Below the pieces are notes generated by a model. It was not told the DNA's origin. It saw nothing but the letters and a program-made list of their open reading frames with translations, and made no database searches. Position numbers and translations under genes: made by a program. A stretch of DNA of 64,000 bases from Stenopsyche tienmushanensis (taxonomy: Eukaryota > Arthropoda > Insecta > Trichoptera > Stenopsychidae), in NCBI GenBank assembly GCA_008973525.1, contig WACJ01000132.1, positions 496,001 through 560,000 of the forward strand, in the 5' to 3' direction. Positions 1-11,358 of the stretch are shown here, piece after piece. How positions within the stretch are numbered: the first letter of the stretch is position 1; the number at the start of each line of letters is the position of its first letter.

Positions 1-950
1 ATTTAAAATAATATACTATAATTTTAATGATGTTTCTATGAATCATGCCCCTTGTGGTTTTTATCTCATTGTGCTTTTCTTTAGGCAATTATGGATATAA
101 ATTGCATAATTTAACCAGAGGCATTAAGACAAATGTCGTAATAAAGACCATAATTTCCAGCGGTTAAGTTCTTATCCAAATTTATTTGCGATTTTTTGAG
201 TAATATTCATTTTTATGGTTCAATATTGCCTTGAATAAAGAGCATCTATAGTTGCGATAAAAATATCCCACTTGGACGTGTCAATTTACTCCGTTAGAGC
301 GTAATCAATAGACGAGCTTTAAGCTCGACATGAATGAGCTTTTTCGCAATCCAAACCCACGTTTCATTTTAAAAATAGTTCGATATAAAGAATTATCGCG
401 TAATAATAGAGTTTAACATTTGACTTTTGGAGGAATTAATTTTTGGGCTGTAGGGGGAAACGGAGACTTGTTACAAAGTTTAGCACCTTTTGAAATTCGT
501 CTTATCTTTTCCAACTTTATTGCTGAGAAGCTTAAAGCCGATGTTCGTGTTCCGCGGTTGTTATATAATTATATATCTTATTTATGGCTTCTATTGTCTC
601 GTCTTGGTGTTGTATTTCGGCCAGATAGTATTTGCTTGGTTCTTCAACAATTCCACCCAAGCGATGAAAAAGAGAAAACGAAAAAAACTTCCCATAACTT
701 AAGTTGTGATAGTTTTTCTAAATATCGTGTTAGATTTATGATATTTGGATTGATGGCACAATAGGGAATTGCCTCAGAGAATACAGATTAATGCAAAATA
801 TATGCAAAAAATTGTGGTTTGAAAGTTGAAAAAATATAGATTTAATACTTTTAATTGAAAATTACTTTTATTTTTTTATTTTTCTAAAGGTGAAAAACTT
901 TTGTAGCAGTTTACAATTGCCTTCCTCACATGATTAAAAAATAATAAAAT
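1..950. other. AT-rich sequence, no gene seen
   Basis: Low-complexity AT-rich DNA. The longest frame (about 420-764, plus) starts on TTG, has no recognisable domain and looks accidental. I see no splice-site pair or repeat end before the transposon that starts at 951. Confidence 0.6.
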
Positions 951-1929
951 TACACTTAAACCTTTTTTTGTGCGATATGCGTTCCGCAGAAAATCGCACA
1001 AAAAAAAGCTATGACTTGCATGGATTTTACAAACCGCATAACTTTGAAACAGCTATATAATATATATCAAAAATCGGACAAAAAAGCTAATAAAAAAACA
1101 GACCAGTAACATTCAAAGGACGTCTTACTTCATTGGTAAAATTTTAAGGATGTTTGACTGTACTAATTATTTTAATTACAAACTATCATCGCTGTATGAT
1201 AATTTTCGTTGCGATTTTCGATATGACTCAATATTACTCCCTTCATCGGAAGAAATAGTATACCCAGTGGCAATGTCATCATTATTCTGTGTAGATTTTC
1301 TCTTTCCAACAATATAATTCATAACTAGCAAAGATGTCACTATAGTCCCCAACTCAAAAAAAAAAAACAATCACAAAATGGCGACTATTTAAAAAAAAAT
1401 CAGTCAAGTTATTTTTGGCCTTATTTTGTTTCAGTTTTATTCTTTTTTAAATAGTTATAAAACAATTTTTAACATAAATCTGGTAGGAATAATAGAGGGT
1501 TATATAGAAAAGATTCGCACCCAGTTTGAAGTAAATTAATTGATTTGAGATATGATGTCAACCGTGTTGAAAAAAGTGGTTGTCGCATCACTAAAATAGT
1601 TATAACTGCGTAAATAGTTAGAGTTTTGGAAATTCCTTTGGAGAATTTATTTTTAAAAGTCGAAACATTGGAAAAATGCAAAAAAACGAAATCATTTTTT
1701 TCAAGAATCTACACCAGAATAAAGGATGTGATCGTAATTCAGCGATAGCAAATGTAACATGATTTACACAGTCCCAAATTATTTTTTTTTTCCAAATTTC
1801 GCTTAGTATTGATGATTTATTTCCTATTTTATTCAAAATATCTCGATACGTACTCTTTATGAAATAAAAAAAACTGCTTTAAAAAAACCCGCATAACTTC
1901 GAAATCGCACAAAAAGAGGTTTGAGTGTA
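951..1929 (+). mobile_element. Tigger/pogo-like MITE, copy 1 (complete)
   Basis: The left end reads TACACTTAAACC followed by a T-run and GTGCG. The right end is the inverted complement (CGCACAAAAAGAGG then TTTGAGTGTA), giving terminal inverted repeats of about 24 bp bounded by TA, the target used by Tc1/mariner/pogo elements. Just inside the left end, GCGTTCCGCAGAAAATCGCA has the foldback layout typical of Tigger termini. No transposase is visible in the 979 bp, so it would depend on an autonomous relative. Copies 2 and 3 (11359-12208, 14739-15421) share ends and interior; 18545-18985 and 40745-41105 share only the interior. Assignment to pogo/Tigger rests on the end sequence and TA target. 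Confidence 0.8.
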
Positions 1930-2038
1930 TTTGGATAGGAATTTTTAAACAAGAGAGAATAGATGAATAAGTAGTAAAATTTTAAATTTAAATTCTTATT
2001 ATAAATCAGTCACTAATAATCCTGCCTGTCACTCTTTA

Positions 2039-2508
2039 TTAACTCTTTCGCGACGGGAGACTCATATGTGAGTCTTTTGGTAATTTGATTTTCAATGAGT
2101 CTCAGACTATCACACAGACGAAAATATTTAAATTTCTTTGAAGAGATGTTACTATAAGGGTTTAATGAATTGATTTCAAAATAAATTATATGAATATGGT
2201 CCCTTCTTGCATATACGCGTGGAATAATTTCTACCAAAAGAATTTTTTATATTGAATTTCCAAAAAAACACTTTAACGATCGCTGAACCTTTTTTTGAAC
2301 CCATTTAAATATCCAGGAAAAATGTGTGTCACTAACACTATAAATATAGCATTGAGAGCGGAATTATTATTTATTTATTATTCATACGTGCAAAAGATTG
2401 AGAATCACTAAGTATTTCCAAATATTTTTTCTAAATTATTTGAAAAATTACTTCTAGTTTTAAAGTTATAATAATTCAATAAGTGTAAGCCCGTCGCGTG
2501 AGGGTTAA
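2039..2508. mobile_element. piggyBac-like MITE flanked by TTAA
   Basis: TTAA at 2039-2042 is followed by CTCTTTCGCGACGGG. The reverse complement of the right end reads TTAACCCTCACGCGACGGG and stops at TTAA 2505-2508. TTAA duplication with short CCC-type inverted ends is the piggyBac hallmark. A subterminal palindrome (ACTCATATGTGAGT) lies about 20 bases inside the left end. No coding frame is seen in the 470 bp. Several other TTAA-anchored ends in the window follow the same plan. Confidence 0.7.
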
Positions 2509-2566
2509 TATGGAAAATATGCTAAATCCGAATCTAAATAATAGTTATAAATAGCGAAACTATCAC

Positions 2567-2960
2567 TACAGCAGACCCGCGGTAATCCGGCCTTGGTCTA
2601 ATCCGGAGACCTGTGTAATCCGACATGTCAATACAAATATAAAATGTAAAAAATTGCAAAAGTGAGATTCTTAACCACATAAATCGTATTTAATATTTTC
2701 GTAAATTGGCAAATGATTGTGGGCCGGATAAGAGGCAAACTCTCAAAAAAGCTAAATTTCCAGAGGGTGAGAAAGCTTTGTGTATGTCATTTATTCAGGA
2801 AATAAACCTTGCATTATCTATGTATATCTCATAATTTTACGGATTACAAGTACTCCTTTCCAAAAAGTTCCGGACTAAAAGAGATCAAGGAGAGGACTCT
2901 ATAATCCGACACTGTCTTGCAATACGTTTATCGGATACTCAGTCCCATTTTATTAAACAT
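2567..2960 (+). mobile_element. pogo/Tigger-type element fragment (left end)
   Basis: TA then CAGCAGACCCGCGGTAATCC, followed by repeated TAATCCGG/TAATCCGA words (about 2590-2635, 2830-2870, 2900-2935), resembles pogo-family termini built from AATCCGG repeats. It encloses a frame resembling the CENP-B type HTH of Tigger transposases. No matching right terminal repeat was found, so this is a truncated or internally deleted copy of a family different from the 951-1929 MITE. Confidence 0.5.
2694..2834 (+). pseudogene. pogo/Tigger transposase fragment (HTH region)
   Basis: A 46-codon stretch contains DKRQTLKKAKFPEGEKAL then a hydrophobic/aromatic segment. This fits the second N-terminal helix-turn-helix of Tigger/pogo transposases, where a (R/K)KT(M/L)KKAK motif precedes an E..(L)...F helix that binds the element's ends. 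It ends at a TAA just where the conserved family would continue, and no DDE domain follows. The family call is from motif memory, supported by the pogo-like repeat end about 125 bp upstream. It is certainly non-functional. Confidence 0.5.
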
Positions 2961-4486
2961 TTCAGCATTATTATTTTTTATAATAAGAATTTGTTATGAT
3001 TTGAACCCAAAATTTTATAATTAAATTTCCGAAAGCCCATTGTATAAGTCCTTTTTTGGATGAATACAATTTATGGACGCAAAATTTAATTAGTATACTT
3101 TCGTTCGTTGTTTGTTATTCCGTGGGAACGTTTATATGTATAAAATAGCATTTAAAATAGCTTTAAAATTAGTTTTTCTTGCCATTTCCAAGCATTTCAT
3201 TTTTAATTCACATTGAAATACATCTAAATTATAAATGCAATCATCAATATTAATATGATCCATTCATTATATTAGAAATTCCTACCATGTACTATATTAA
3301 AGGCTTAATAATAATTAATTCGCATTAATTATACACTTATTTTTAATTGTCATTGCATTTTTAATTTACTAGTGTAATTTGTTATAGATGTCATTGTTTT
3401 ATATAGAGCACACGCTTCCTATTAGTTGATGTAAAAAAATTATGATCAGATTAATTAAGCTATGTAATGGAATTTAATTGCAATAAAAGCTCCAGCAAAA
3501 CTGATCATGAATTAATGATTGTTGTATTCTTATATACGTTTATGGAAATTTGATTGTTTGAGCCGAGTCTGTTGAAGGGCTTCTTCGAAGTCTCATATGT
3601 CGATCATGCTACACCGACCCAATTGATTATTGTAGCAACAGAGCAAACATTTTGGTCGTGATCATACATCTCGTTGGTTTATATAGACAACGTAATAAAA
3701 TAGGGAAACCATTTATGGCCATCCATTTTTATGAGTAATGTAATATGGCCTTAGTTAGATGTAATACTCCGGCTTTATTTAATGTCGATTTTTATATGGG
3801 GGTCGAAATAATGAAAGGGCGTTAAAGGGCCAATCTCTCTTTCTCACTTTCCTCTATTATTGTCAATCTCGATTTTTATGCCCCGAGGCCCTAATAATCA
3901 TAAATAGTATCGAATTTGACTTATTGCGATACGATTAGGTTTACTGCGCCATAAAATTTCGATATTTCATTGCATCCGCATTTCAACGCCATTTGCAGCA
4001 ATTTTCCGCAAATCGAATATAGTTAAAACGCTATGATATTTATGAAATAAATCGTTCTGATAATAAAAGATTTACGTTAATATTTCGGACATGTTGATCT
4101 GCCTACGGTCACGTAATACATATCTTATAATACAAATCTCTCACTGTTTGGATGCTTGGCTTATCTAGTGAGATTTGGGGCTCTTATTAACATAATAGTT
4201 TGAAGCTTTGCTATTAAACCTTATAAGCTTTATTGAAATGAAACTATTGCATTGTTATAAATACATCGTTTCACGACACATCGTAGTATTGACTAATTTG
4301 CAATATTATTATAAATGCACAGTGTATAAAAAAGCTACATATTCTTAATATGTTATTTAAATGAATGATTAGTACTTATAAAGGCATATTTCAAATCGTT
4401 ACAATATTCCGTTTAGCGCTGAAAGAAATTGTATAAAATTTAGCCCCCGTATGAACTTGTATTCAACCCCGCAAATAGTTATGAAT
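2961..4486. other. Apparently single-copy AT-rich DNA with TTTATG-type motifs
   Basis: No coding frame or repeat recognised. Between about 3700 and 3970 several TTTATG/CATAAA words occur (for example TTTATGGCC near 3713 and CATAAATAG near 3900). These match the preference of Caudal/Abd-B class homeodomains but are also expected often in AT-rich DNA. A CCGTGGGAACG word at about 3120 recurs near 18340. Confidence 0.4.
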
Positions 4487-4657
4487 TTATGAGGCTTTTA
4501 CTTTATTATTTTCCATTTTATATATTCCAGCACGCAAAGCATCAATCTTGTACAAAAGCTGATCCTTTTTGATAACGTCCATTATCTTCTGGTACTCTTG
4601 CTGAGACTCGAAAAATTTAGCGACTCTTAATTTAAGGACTGTCAAAAATTGACTAAT
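4487..4657 (-). other. Possible terminal coding exon or short ORF
   Basis: On the minus strand a 56-codon open stretch ends in TAA at 4487. It reads as a charged helical peptide (AKFFESQQEYQKIMDVIKKD, then QLLYKIDALRAG) and is less AT-rich than its surroundings. An acceptor-like TTTTTGACAG lies just inside its upstream end, so a 3'-terminal exon is conceivable. No polyadenylation signal is seen close behind. I do not recognise the protein; it may be chance. Confidence 0.25.
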
Positions 4658-6690
4658 TTACACTGGAATATATCGTCGTTATACATCACAATTTTGGCTA
4701 ATTACGGCCATTCATCACGTCTTTTGAGACGTATTTCCACATGCTATCTTGTGGGGTAATTCAAAAAATTATATGAATGACCCTTGGAGCAGCGCGAAAG
4801 TCATGAGACAGGAGAGAGTGTGAATTTTTCATTCTTTATCTCGAATCCTCGACTATAAAACATTGTGACTTTTTAGAACTCGTTGTGATTGATGAAATTT
4901 TTGAGAAGGGTAACAGAGTAATACGCATACTATTTCACTCTCGGGATTCTGAAAAAAAGGGTTAAAAATAAATAGATTGTCTTGGTTTCGCTTTTTCGGT
5001 ACACAAGCGAATGTATTTGCTCGATTTCACCTTAAATGATTTAGATAATGTCGAAACGTATTTGTGCGAAGGGTGTTTGAAATCTACCCTTCATAATTAT
5101 CTGCGTTTCCGCTACGTTTATTACTGATATTCGTTGGACGTTGGGCCGGTGAAGTACGATGCTTTGGGTACCTGGAATTTCTGGAAATGGATAGGAAATG
5201 ACGTGGTATTCACGATATTAATTTATGTACGTACTAGTAACATATGGGAGAGAATATGGATTACCCCCATAATAAAATGTGGAAGAAAATCACTTCAAGA
5301 TATTCAATCGATATACAGTCTTAAACTTACAGTCATTTATGAGCATGCGCAGTGCGTTTTTAAGTATTTTTTTCGTTTATATGCAAAGCTTGCAGCCTAC
5401 TTCGGTATTTCCTATCACATTCCCCTAAAAAATTGATGCCTTTAGTTGTGCGCCTCGTTAGGCTTTTGCGGTTCGCCCATTGCTTTGACCAGTTTAGGTA
5501 ATTTTATGGTTTGTTAAGCTTTTGATGGGTCTGACAAATATGGCCGAAGCCTTAAAAGCTCTCGATATACATCGACAGTCACTAATTTTATGATTTAATT
5601 GGCAAATTTTGATGGACATATTTATAATCTAGCTCATATAAGAGGTTGATTGAAAGGGCTATTAAATTTACTTAGGGAAAGCCGACAGAATCAACCCTTC
5701 AACAAGTTTATCGGCGAAAATTAATTGTGCAAAAACTTTGCTCGCAACTTTTTGTAACCACTTTGCATGATACAATGCATTTTTATTATATTTCGATGAT
5801 AAGAGTAAGCAATATTTTTAGGCAAAAGTCACGTGATCAAATGCTAACTTTTAACTTAATGGTGACATGCTACCATGTGGTAGCGTTCAATAAAGTGACA
5901 CAAATAGAAGAAACGATACTGAAAAAATTCAAGCTGCTTTGCAAAAATTAAAAAAAAAAACGAGATTGCACACAAGGCTGTCAGTTTCTGATTTTTTTCT
6001 ATTAATAAATCCAAAAATTTTAATATACGCGAAACTCGGATAACTACGCCATTGACTCTTTGACGTGCGGACTACCGGATGATGGTTCCAGAAAAATCGA
6101 AGTGGCATACAACGAAAGCGATGAACGGAAACAAATTTAACATTGATTTTCTCACCTTAATACGTTTCATAACTTTCACAAATTTTTTCATGATTTTTTT
6201 TTTTAAATGGTAATAAAATAATCGTATAATTTTAAATTTTTGACATGATTTTACTACAACCTTAAAGTGCTAATATATTTAATTTTTTTAAAAACAAAAA
6301 ACAAAATGGTGGAGTCATAAGGTAATCCATTAGGCGCCTTTTCTCGTGATATCAAACGGCTCGCCACTTATCGAAGGTTTCCTGTTGAACTGAAATCAAA
6401 AATGGAAATATTTTTTGATTTTTAATATGTGTAGGCAGACAACTTAGCTATAAAAATTTAAAAAAATATAAAATTAAGCATTTAGTAGGCTTTTTAGTTA
6501 AACGTTCATATTTTTTACTATTTTTTTAGTAATTTTAACCCCAAAAAAATCATTTATCTACGCGAAAATCCTAAAACTTTAGCTTAATTGAATAGATAAT
6601 ATTATTGTGAGAAACATCCTAAAATTTCAGTCAGATCGATCGACAACTTTTTAAGCTACAACTGGCGAACATTTTTAAAATGCAGTTTCG
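4658..6690. other. AT-rich DNA, no gene recognised
   Basis: Two frames of 74 and 100 codons (5134-5436 and 5727-5951, plus) start on non-ATG codons and show no domain or splice context. A 16-base palindrome GCTACCATGTGGTAGC lies at about 5868-5883. About 6290-6690 probably belongs to the 3' flank of the minus-strand transposase relic that follows. Confidence 0.4.
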
Positions 6691-6748
6691 AGATAATCTT
6701 GTTTTAAGTTTCAATGCGATAAAACTATAAATTTTAGTGGCTTATCGA

Positions 6749-7350
6749 TCAACCAATGATTCCAGGTGCATATAATAGGTCTTCAGCTTTCTCCAAAAGT
6801 TGATTATCTTCGACTAACTGTTGTTTTCGGGCTATACGAGCTGCTTTTGTCTCAGAAAGACTCTTACGGTTCTATCTCGCTACCCGCGCTTCATCGGTAT
6901 TTTTAGCAAAAATTTTACAGTAGATGCCTATAATTATATTTAATGTATTCATTATCTTCAAAATTAAACTGTAGTCGTTGTTAAATATCCTAGCAACAAT
7001 GTATGTTAATCTTTCAATGACTTTTACACCGGAATGCAGATGCTTTGGAGTCAATCGCCAAACCGTCGCGTTAAAACATTCATTAGCATTTTGGGTATGG
7101 CCACCCAAGCATCTTTGAATTAATTCATCCCTGGACAAATAATTATAAACTGGTAAGAGATGCTGTTTTATCTCTTGGCCAAGAAATGGAGTTAGATCTT
7201 CAAGCTTTGGATATTTTTTAAAGCAATGGTTTTCTACCATTTGCACCAGCTTTTGACTCCAGTCGGGTTCCCATGATAATGTCTTTTTGATAAATTCTTC
7301 GAACTTCTCTATCTTTCGTTCATTTATTAAGATATTTTGACATTTTTGCT
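6749..7350 (-). pseudogene. Mutator-like transposase relic (C-terminal part)
   Basis: Reading minus from about 7350, one frame runs ...ERKIEKFEEFIKKTLSWEPD, then CLGGHTQNANECFNATVWR, then PKHLHSG. The C-(L/H)GG(K/H)TQNANE(S/C)FN...W...PK pattern is the C-terminal signature of a widespread insect family annotated as Mutator-like transposase domain. The frame is broken by a stop at 6872-6874 but continues in frame to a second stop at 6749, including a helical KAARIARKQQLVEDNQLLEK segment and a GIIG end like the family's glycine-rich C-terminus. The N-terminal catalytic region is missing. Family assignment is from motif memory. Confidence 0.6.
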
Positions 7351-8545
7351 TAACAATAATTGTGAAATATAACTTGAAATTTATTGAAAATTTTGCTACT
7401 CATGCATGCTTTTGATTGGATGGTAATCCTGTATTTTTGCCATAGTAATATCATTGAAATATCATTCCATTACCAGTCTAATGCAAGAAGAGGCCATATT
7501 CAACTTTAATTATAATTTAAATTAAGCTATTATTAATTTTGGATCCCAGCCAGTCGCCACAATGTAATTTAGCAATTTGCCATATATAAAAAATGCAAAA
7601 AGCTAAAAGCATCAAAATACAAAGAGCAGCATTATATGATGAATCATTCTGATGGTAGTAATGTTCCATGCATACAAAAGTCGTTCGGACAAGTTCAGAT
7701 TTATTGATGCATTCAAATTGCATACGTCCTTCACCCATTAATAATACAGCGAACAATGCGACTGAAATAAATTTAATTCGTTCTTTAAATATTTATGTTA
7801 AGATGCACATCAATCATCATTACGAACGAAATATGATTGCCTTTCTTGGCAGAAGATCAATATCTTCCATAAAATAAACGTCAAATGTTTCTTTAATGAT
7901 CCACGCCAACAAGCCTTATAGAATTGTCCTTCTTGATCAATCAATTTTGCGTTGAATTTCAAATAATTTAAGAAGCACTGCGCAAAAACAACCCAGGATT
8001 TATCTGATATTTTGTCGAAAATTAGTGTCGGAGTCATTACGTAAATAATTAAAACGGTCAGACCTTTAATTAAATTCCCCCCCGAGTGACGAACAAAATA
8101 TCAGCGGATAGAATTTCGGATTAATGAAAAAGGAATGGGCGGATTTTTGTGTATTTAATTAACATAAAAGATATAAAAGGATTTTTTACGGCTTTTAATG
8201 TTAAATCACGCAGTTAAACGATTGGAAAAACAACCCTCGAAGTACACAAACAACGGGGGATAAATTTAAGCATGATTCAAAAAAATCCACAGCGATATAT
8301 TCAAATGAAAACGCGAATGTTCTTGCACGGCCGTGTGCATAAATTATGCGATTTTGTCGGAGATAGGATAATATATTTCAACTACAAATAAAAGGGATGA
8401 CATAAGAAATGACCTTATTCGTAGAGAATATCTGATCTGTTTATTTGTAAATGTTTAATGTGCTCATTTACATTCGCTGTTTTCAAAAATTTCGTTTCTA
8501 CTTTTTAGAAAAAATAAATCGGACATTTCATATGAAAATATTTAA
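7351..8545. other. AT-rich DNA, no gene recognised
   Basis: Minus-strand frames at 7517-7756 and 7810-8037 are open but start or end without splice or promoter support and match nothing I know. They may be remnants of the same Mutator-like element as 6749-7350, which lies immediately downstream on that strand. Confidence 0.35.
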
Positions 8546-8652
8546 TGCGGCAGAGAAACATCTTTATTTGAAATGCACGCTCTGAAGCAACAGTTTTTTA
8601 AAAAACAATGCAGAGACATTCATTTAAAAGAGTGGAATTTAGGATTTTTTAA
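8546..8652 (+). repeat. Partial copy of a TGCGGCAGGG-ended element
   Basis: TGCGGCAGAGAAACATC, then TTATTTGAAATGCACGCTC, matches the terminal repeat of the MITE at 54452-54706. The following CATTTAAAAGA...GGATTTTTT segment recurs at 33835-33870, showing a longer family with the same terminus. Only one end is present here. Confidence 0.5.
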
Positions 8653-8654
8653 TA

Positions 8655-8842
8655 CAGTGCCGTTCAAAACTGTTCAAATGTTTTCCAAACGTTTATTTTT
8701 GCTTTATTGTTTGTTGAATCACACCCATTCAGGCTTTTAAATATAGTATTTCTATTATATTTGATAATGTATAAGTATGAATTTCATTGAGAGAAAACGC
8801 AAGACAAAAAATAGAAAAAAGCATTTGAACAGTTTTGTTCAG
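8655..8842. mobile_element. Tc1-like MITE
   Basis: The left end TA-CAGTGCCGTTCAAAACTG and TTCAAATG is mirrored by the right end, whose complement reads CTGAACAAAACTGTTCAAAT next to TA at 8843. Terminal repeats of about 26 bp with TA flanks and a CAGTG start are typical of Tc1-type elements. At 188 bp there is no room for a transposase. Confidence 0.65.
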
Positions 8843-9635
8843 TACATTTTTTTACATTACAGTACAAAAAAAAAATCGATTAGGCATCGAGGACATGAGC
8901 TTCTGACATTGTTAGGTAATGATAAGGTTCAGAGATGATCAAAGCTTGGAGGTAATGTGGTCTTCAATATCAAGTGTATGAAGAGGTGAAAGTTTTATAT
9001 AGATGATATGAAAATTATCCTTTAGCATATATCTACGAATATTAAAGAGGACTTAGCCCTGAAGGAATGTAGATAAATGTGACCTTTTAGATTTACAACA
9101 AACTAAATAAGATTAATTATTTAAACATCTTTGAAGAGGAAAAGCAAATCGCGTTGTTAGACAATTTATATTTTTATCGTCCAAACATCAATTTAAAGCA
9201 GGAAACTACTTAATTTATGATGTAAATAAGGAAGCTTTGTATCTGATTAATAACAACATTCTTGGAATTGGGGAAAATCGAAATTGCCGTTTTTGATTTG
9301 GTCGAATGTCAAAGGCTGATTATAATCTTAAAATCCCATCCAAAAGAAACACGCTGTGATTTATCGCAAAAAGTCGCACTTTGCCATTAATAAAGTAATT
9401 TCAGTTTCCCGGCGGATAGACAAGAGTCGTCTTTCAAATGTCAAGCCTCCACCATCATGAAAGGTCAAATTTTCAATATAAAAAAATAAATTAAACGACC
9501 TTTGTGGTATATCACTATTGCTTTAAATGTCTAAGTTTTATGTCAATTTGAATTTGTTTGTTTTTCATGAATTTAAACGAATGTTATATGACTACATTTT
9601 GATCATATTCTATTGATCTAGTCTTTTAACTTATG
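8843..9635. other. AT-rich DNA, nothing recognised
   Basis: No coding frame, repeat end or splice signal was identified. Confidence 0.4.
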
Positions 9636-9672
9636 AATCCCGGGATTAGTAAATGTAATCCCGAAAAATTCG
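9636..9672. repeat. hAT-type subterminal repeat remnant
   Basis: AATCCCGGGATTAG and AATCCCGAAAAATTC echo the CCCGGGATC words in both ends of the hAT insertion at 21129-28518. This is an isolated end with no partner nearby. Confidence 0.4.
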
Positions 9673-9702
9673 TGATTCACCGAAATCTAGACACCTTGGA
9701 AA

Positions 9703-10015
9703 CAGTGGCGTAACTACTAATTGGTGAGCTTAGGCGACGCCTAGGGGCAGTAACTGTCTAATCTATGTATAAAGTACATATATGTTTTTCAAATTGTTAT
9801 ATTAACCTTTCCCTACCGATGATGTATTTACTACACCTCGACTCTAATAATGAGAATATCGATATGAAATATAATAGATACGAGGTTCAGAATTTTTGTA
9901 TTCCTCCGTAATATAATTACGAATCACACCAAAGCATTATAGTATATAAATATTAATCTACAGCGACCGAAATAAATAATTTTTCGGGAAATTGGGAATT
10001 TTAGAATAAACCAAA
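9703..10015 (+). repeat. Dispersed repeat R1, copy 1
   Basis: Starts CAGTGGCGTAACTACTAATT, then AGCTTAGGCGACGCCTAGGG, and continues through TTAACCTTTCCCTACCG (TTAA at 9802). The same order is seen at 37805-38155 and, without the first 100 bp, at 27836-28082. The CAGTGGCGTA start resembles termini of some hAT-superfamily elements; the internal TTAA-CCTTTCCC resembles a piggyBac-like end. No coding capacity is visible. Confidence 0.6.
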
Positions 10016-10812
10016 GTTTAGTCTAAAATGTGTTTGCTGTTATCAACAGTTTGACAGCTACAATAATATGCAATCGGTAGAACTTAATCTGGAAAGTTCT
10101 GGGTACTAAACAGCGATATTAACTTTGGATTTGAGTTCAATCCAACATTATACAAATGGATTATATGGATGAAACGCTTTAGAATGCAATTCAAAGGCAC
10201 TTTGAATGCCTTTGGAAGACAATAAAAATCTTAAAAGCGATACACAAAGGCACATGGGCTTCACGATGACACCCATAAAACGGCAGAAACATAATTTGCA
10301 TGCCTTTATGCTTCCTCATGAACTTTTATTCATCGAGGACTTGGATTCAGTGTCGATAAATAAAATATAGACTCCTTGCGAGCTATAAAGGTGGGCTTAC
10401 GATACTGCCATACCACAAAGGCCTCCTTTGTACGCTCCACAAACAGAAAATCCGTCGCACCGTAGGAAACTCGAGTTTATATCGATGTACAACACCTTAC
10501 AATTGTAATAGAGACACGTGGACAAAATTCACATTTCGAGAAAAGAATTCTTAACACGTGCGATACGGGCGATATTTTCGCTTGTCGTATGTCGGAAACT
10601 GCTCGAACATGAAGTATCTATGTGAAAGGACTTCGGAGCGCGCGACACTCGTTTTAGTGCGCTACATTTTTATGATCCTCGAAAGGACTGATACAGGTTT
10701 GAAATATATTCATTTTATTGAAACGTAGCCGTGTGTATTTTATTTTCGTATGTAAAGCGTTTCTTTTGAATATTAAAGCTTTCATTATTCATAATATAGC
10801 AATTTACATGTA
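10016..10812. other. Unique, less AT-biased sequence; no gene recognised
   Basis: 10340-10690 is noticeably richer in G+C and free of homopolymers and known repeats, as a conserved non-coding element or UTR might be. There is no convincing reading frame. Confidence 0.35.
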
Positions 10813-10875
10813 TAACACATCACTCAATAAGTTCGTAGGGTGAGTAATAAAATAAGAACTTTTTAAATAAGCAAC

Positions 10876-11340
10876 AATAACTATATTCATCCACATAGTC
10901 TCTTTTAAGAATGATATGTTCATTCCAAGGCTTCTCTAATATTTTGATGTTTTTTTGTAGAAGATTTTTTTTTAGATCTTTGGCCTCAAAACAGATTTCA
11001 GTTTAGGCAATCAGTTCTTTATTGGAGAAAAATCTCTTTCTTTACAGGATTTTTTGTTGGTCTACAAACAGTTAATATCTAACAACCAAATTTAAAGAAT
11101 ATGGTGGAGCGCTCTGAATTGTCAACGCGTTGTTTATGATCCACCGTGAACAAACGCGGTACTCACTTTGAACATAGCTTTTTCATAGACAAATCATGAT
11201 GCAAAATGGTGAATATACCGCGTTTTGATATCTTTAAAGTGCCAGTTATCTCACGGAATTACAATTTACGATCGGCCTAAACTATTTTGTGGCTTATTTT
11301 AAAGTTTTTCTGGAACATTGATTTGAAATGTTGGTACGTA
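10876..11340 (-). pseudogene. Mariner transposase relic (family A), catalytic core deleted
   Basis: On the minus strand the frames read KISKRGIFTILHHDLSMKKL then CSK-stop-VPRLFTVDHKQ, the N-terminal HTH-linker region preceding the first catalytic Asp in mariner transposases. They jump directly to the C-terminal segment (KRFFSNKELIA-stop-TEICFEAKD, ILEKPWNEHIILKRDYVDEY). The whole region bearing the first two Asp of the DD34D triad is missing. At least four stops and several frameshifts remain, so it is long dead. Confidence 0.7.
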
Positions 11341-11358
11341 TTTTTTGAAGGCGCCAAT

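Noticed and set aside
420..764. 114-codon open frame on the plus strand
   Set aside because: Starts on TTG, hydrophobic and AT-driven composition, no domain, no splice or promoter context.
5134..5436. 100-codon plus-strand frame
   Set aside because: Non-ATG start, no domain, AT-rich second half; likely accidental.
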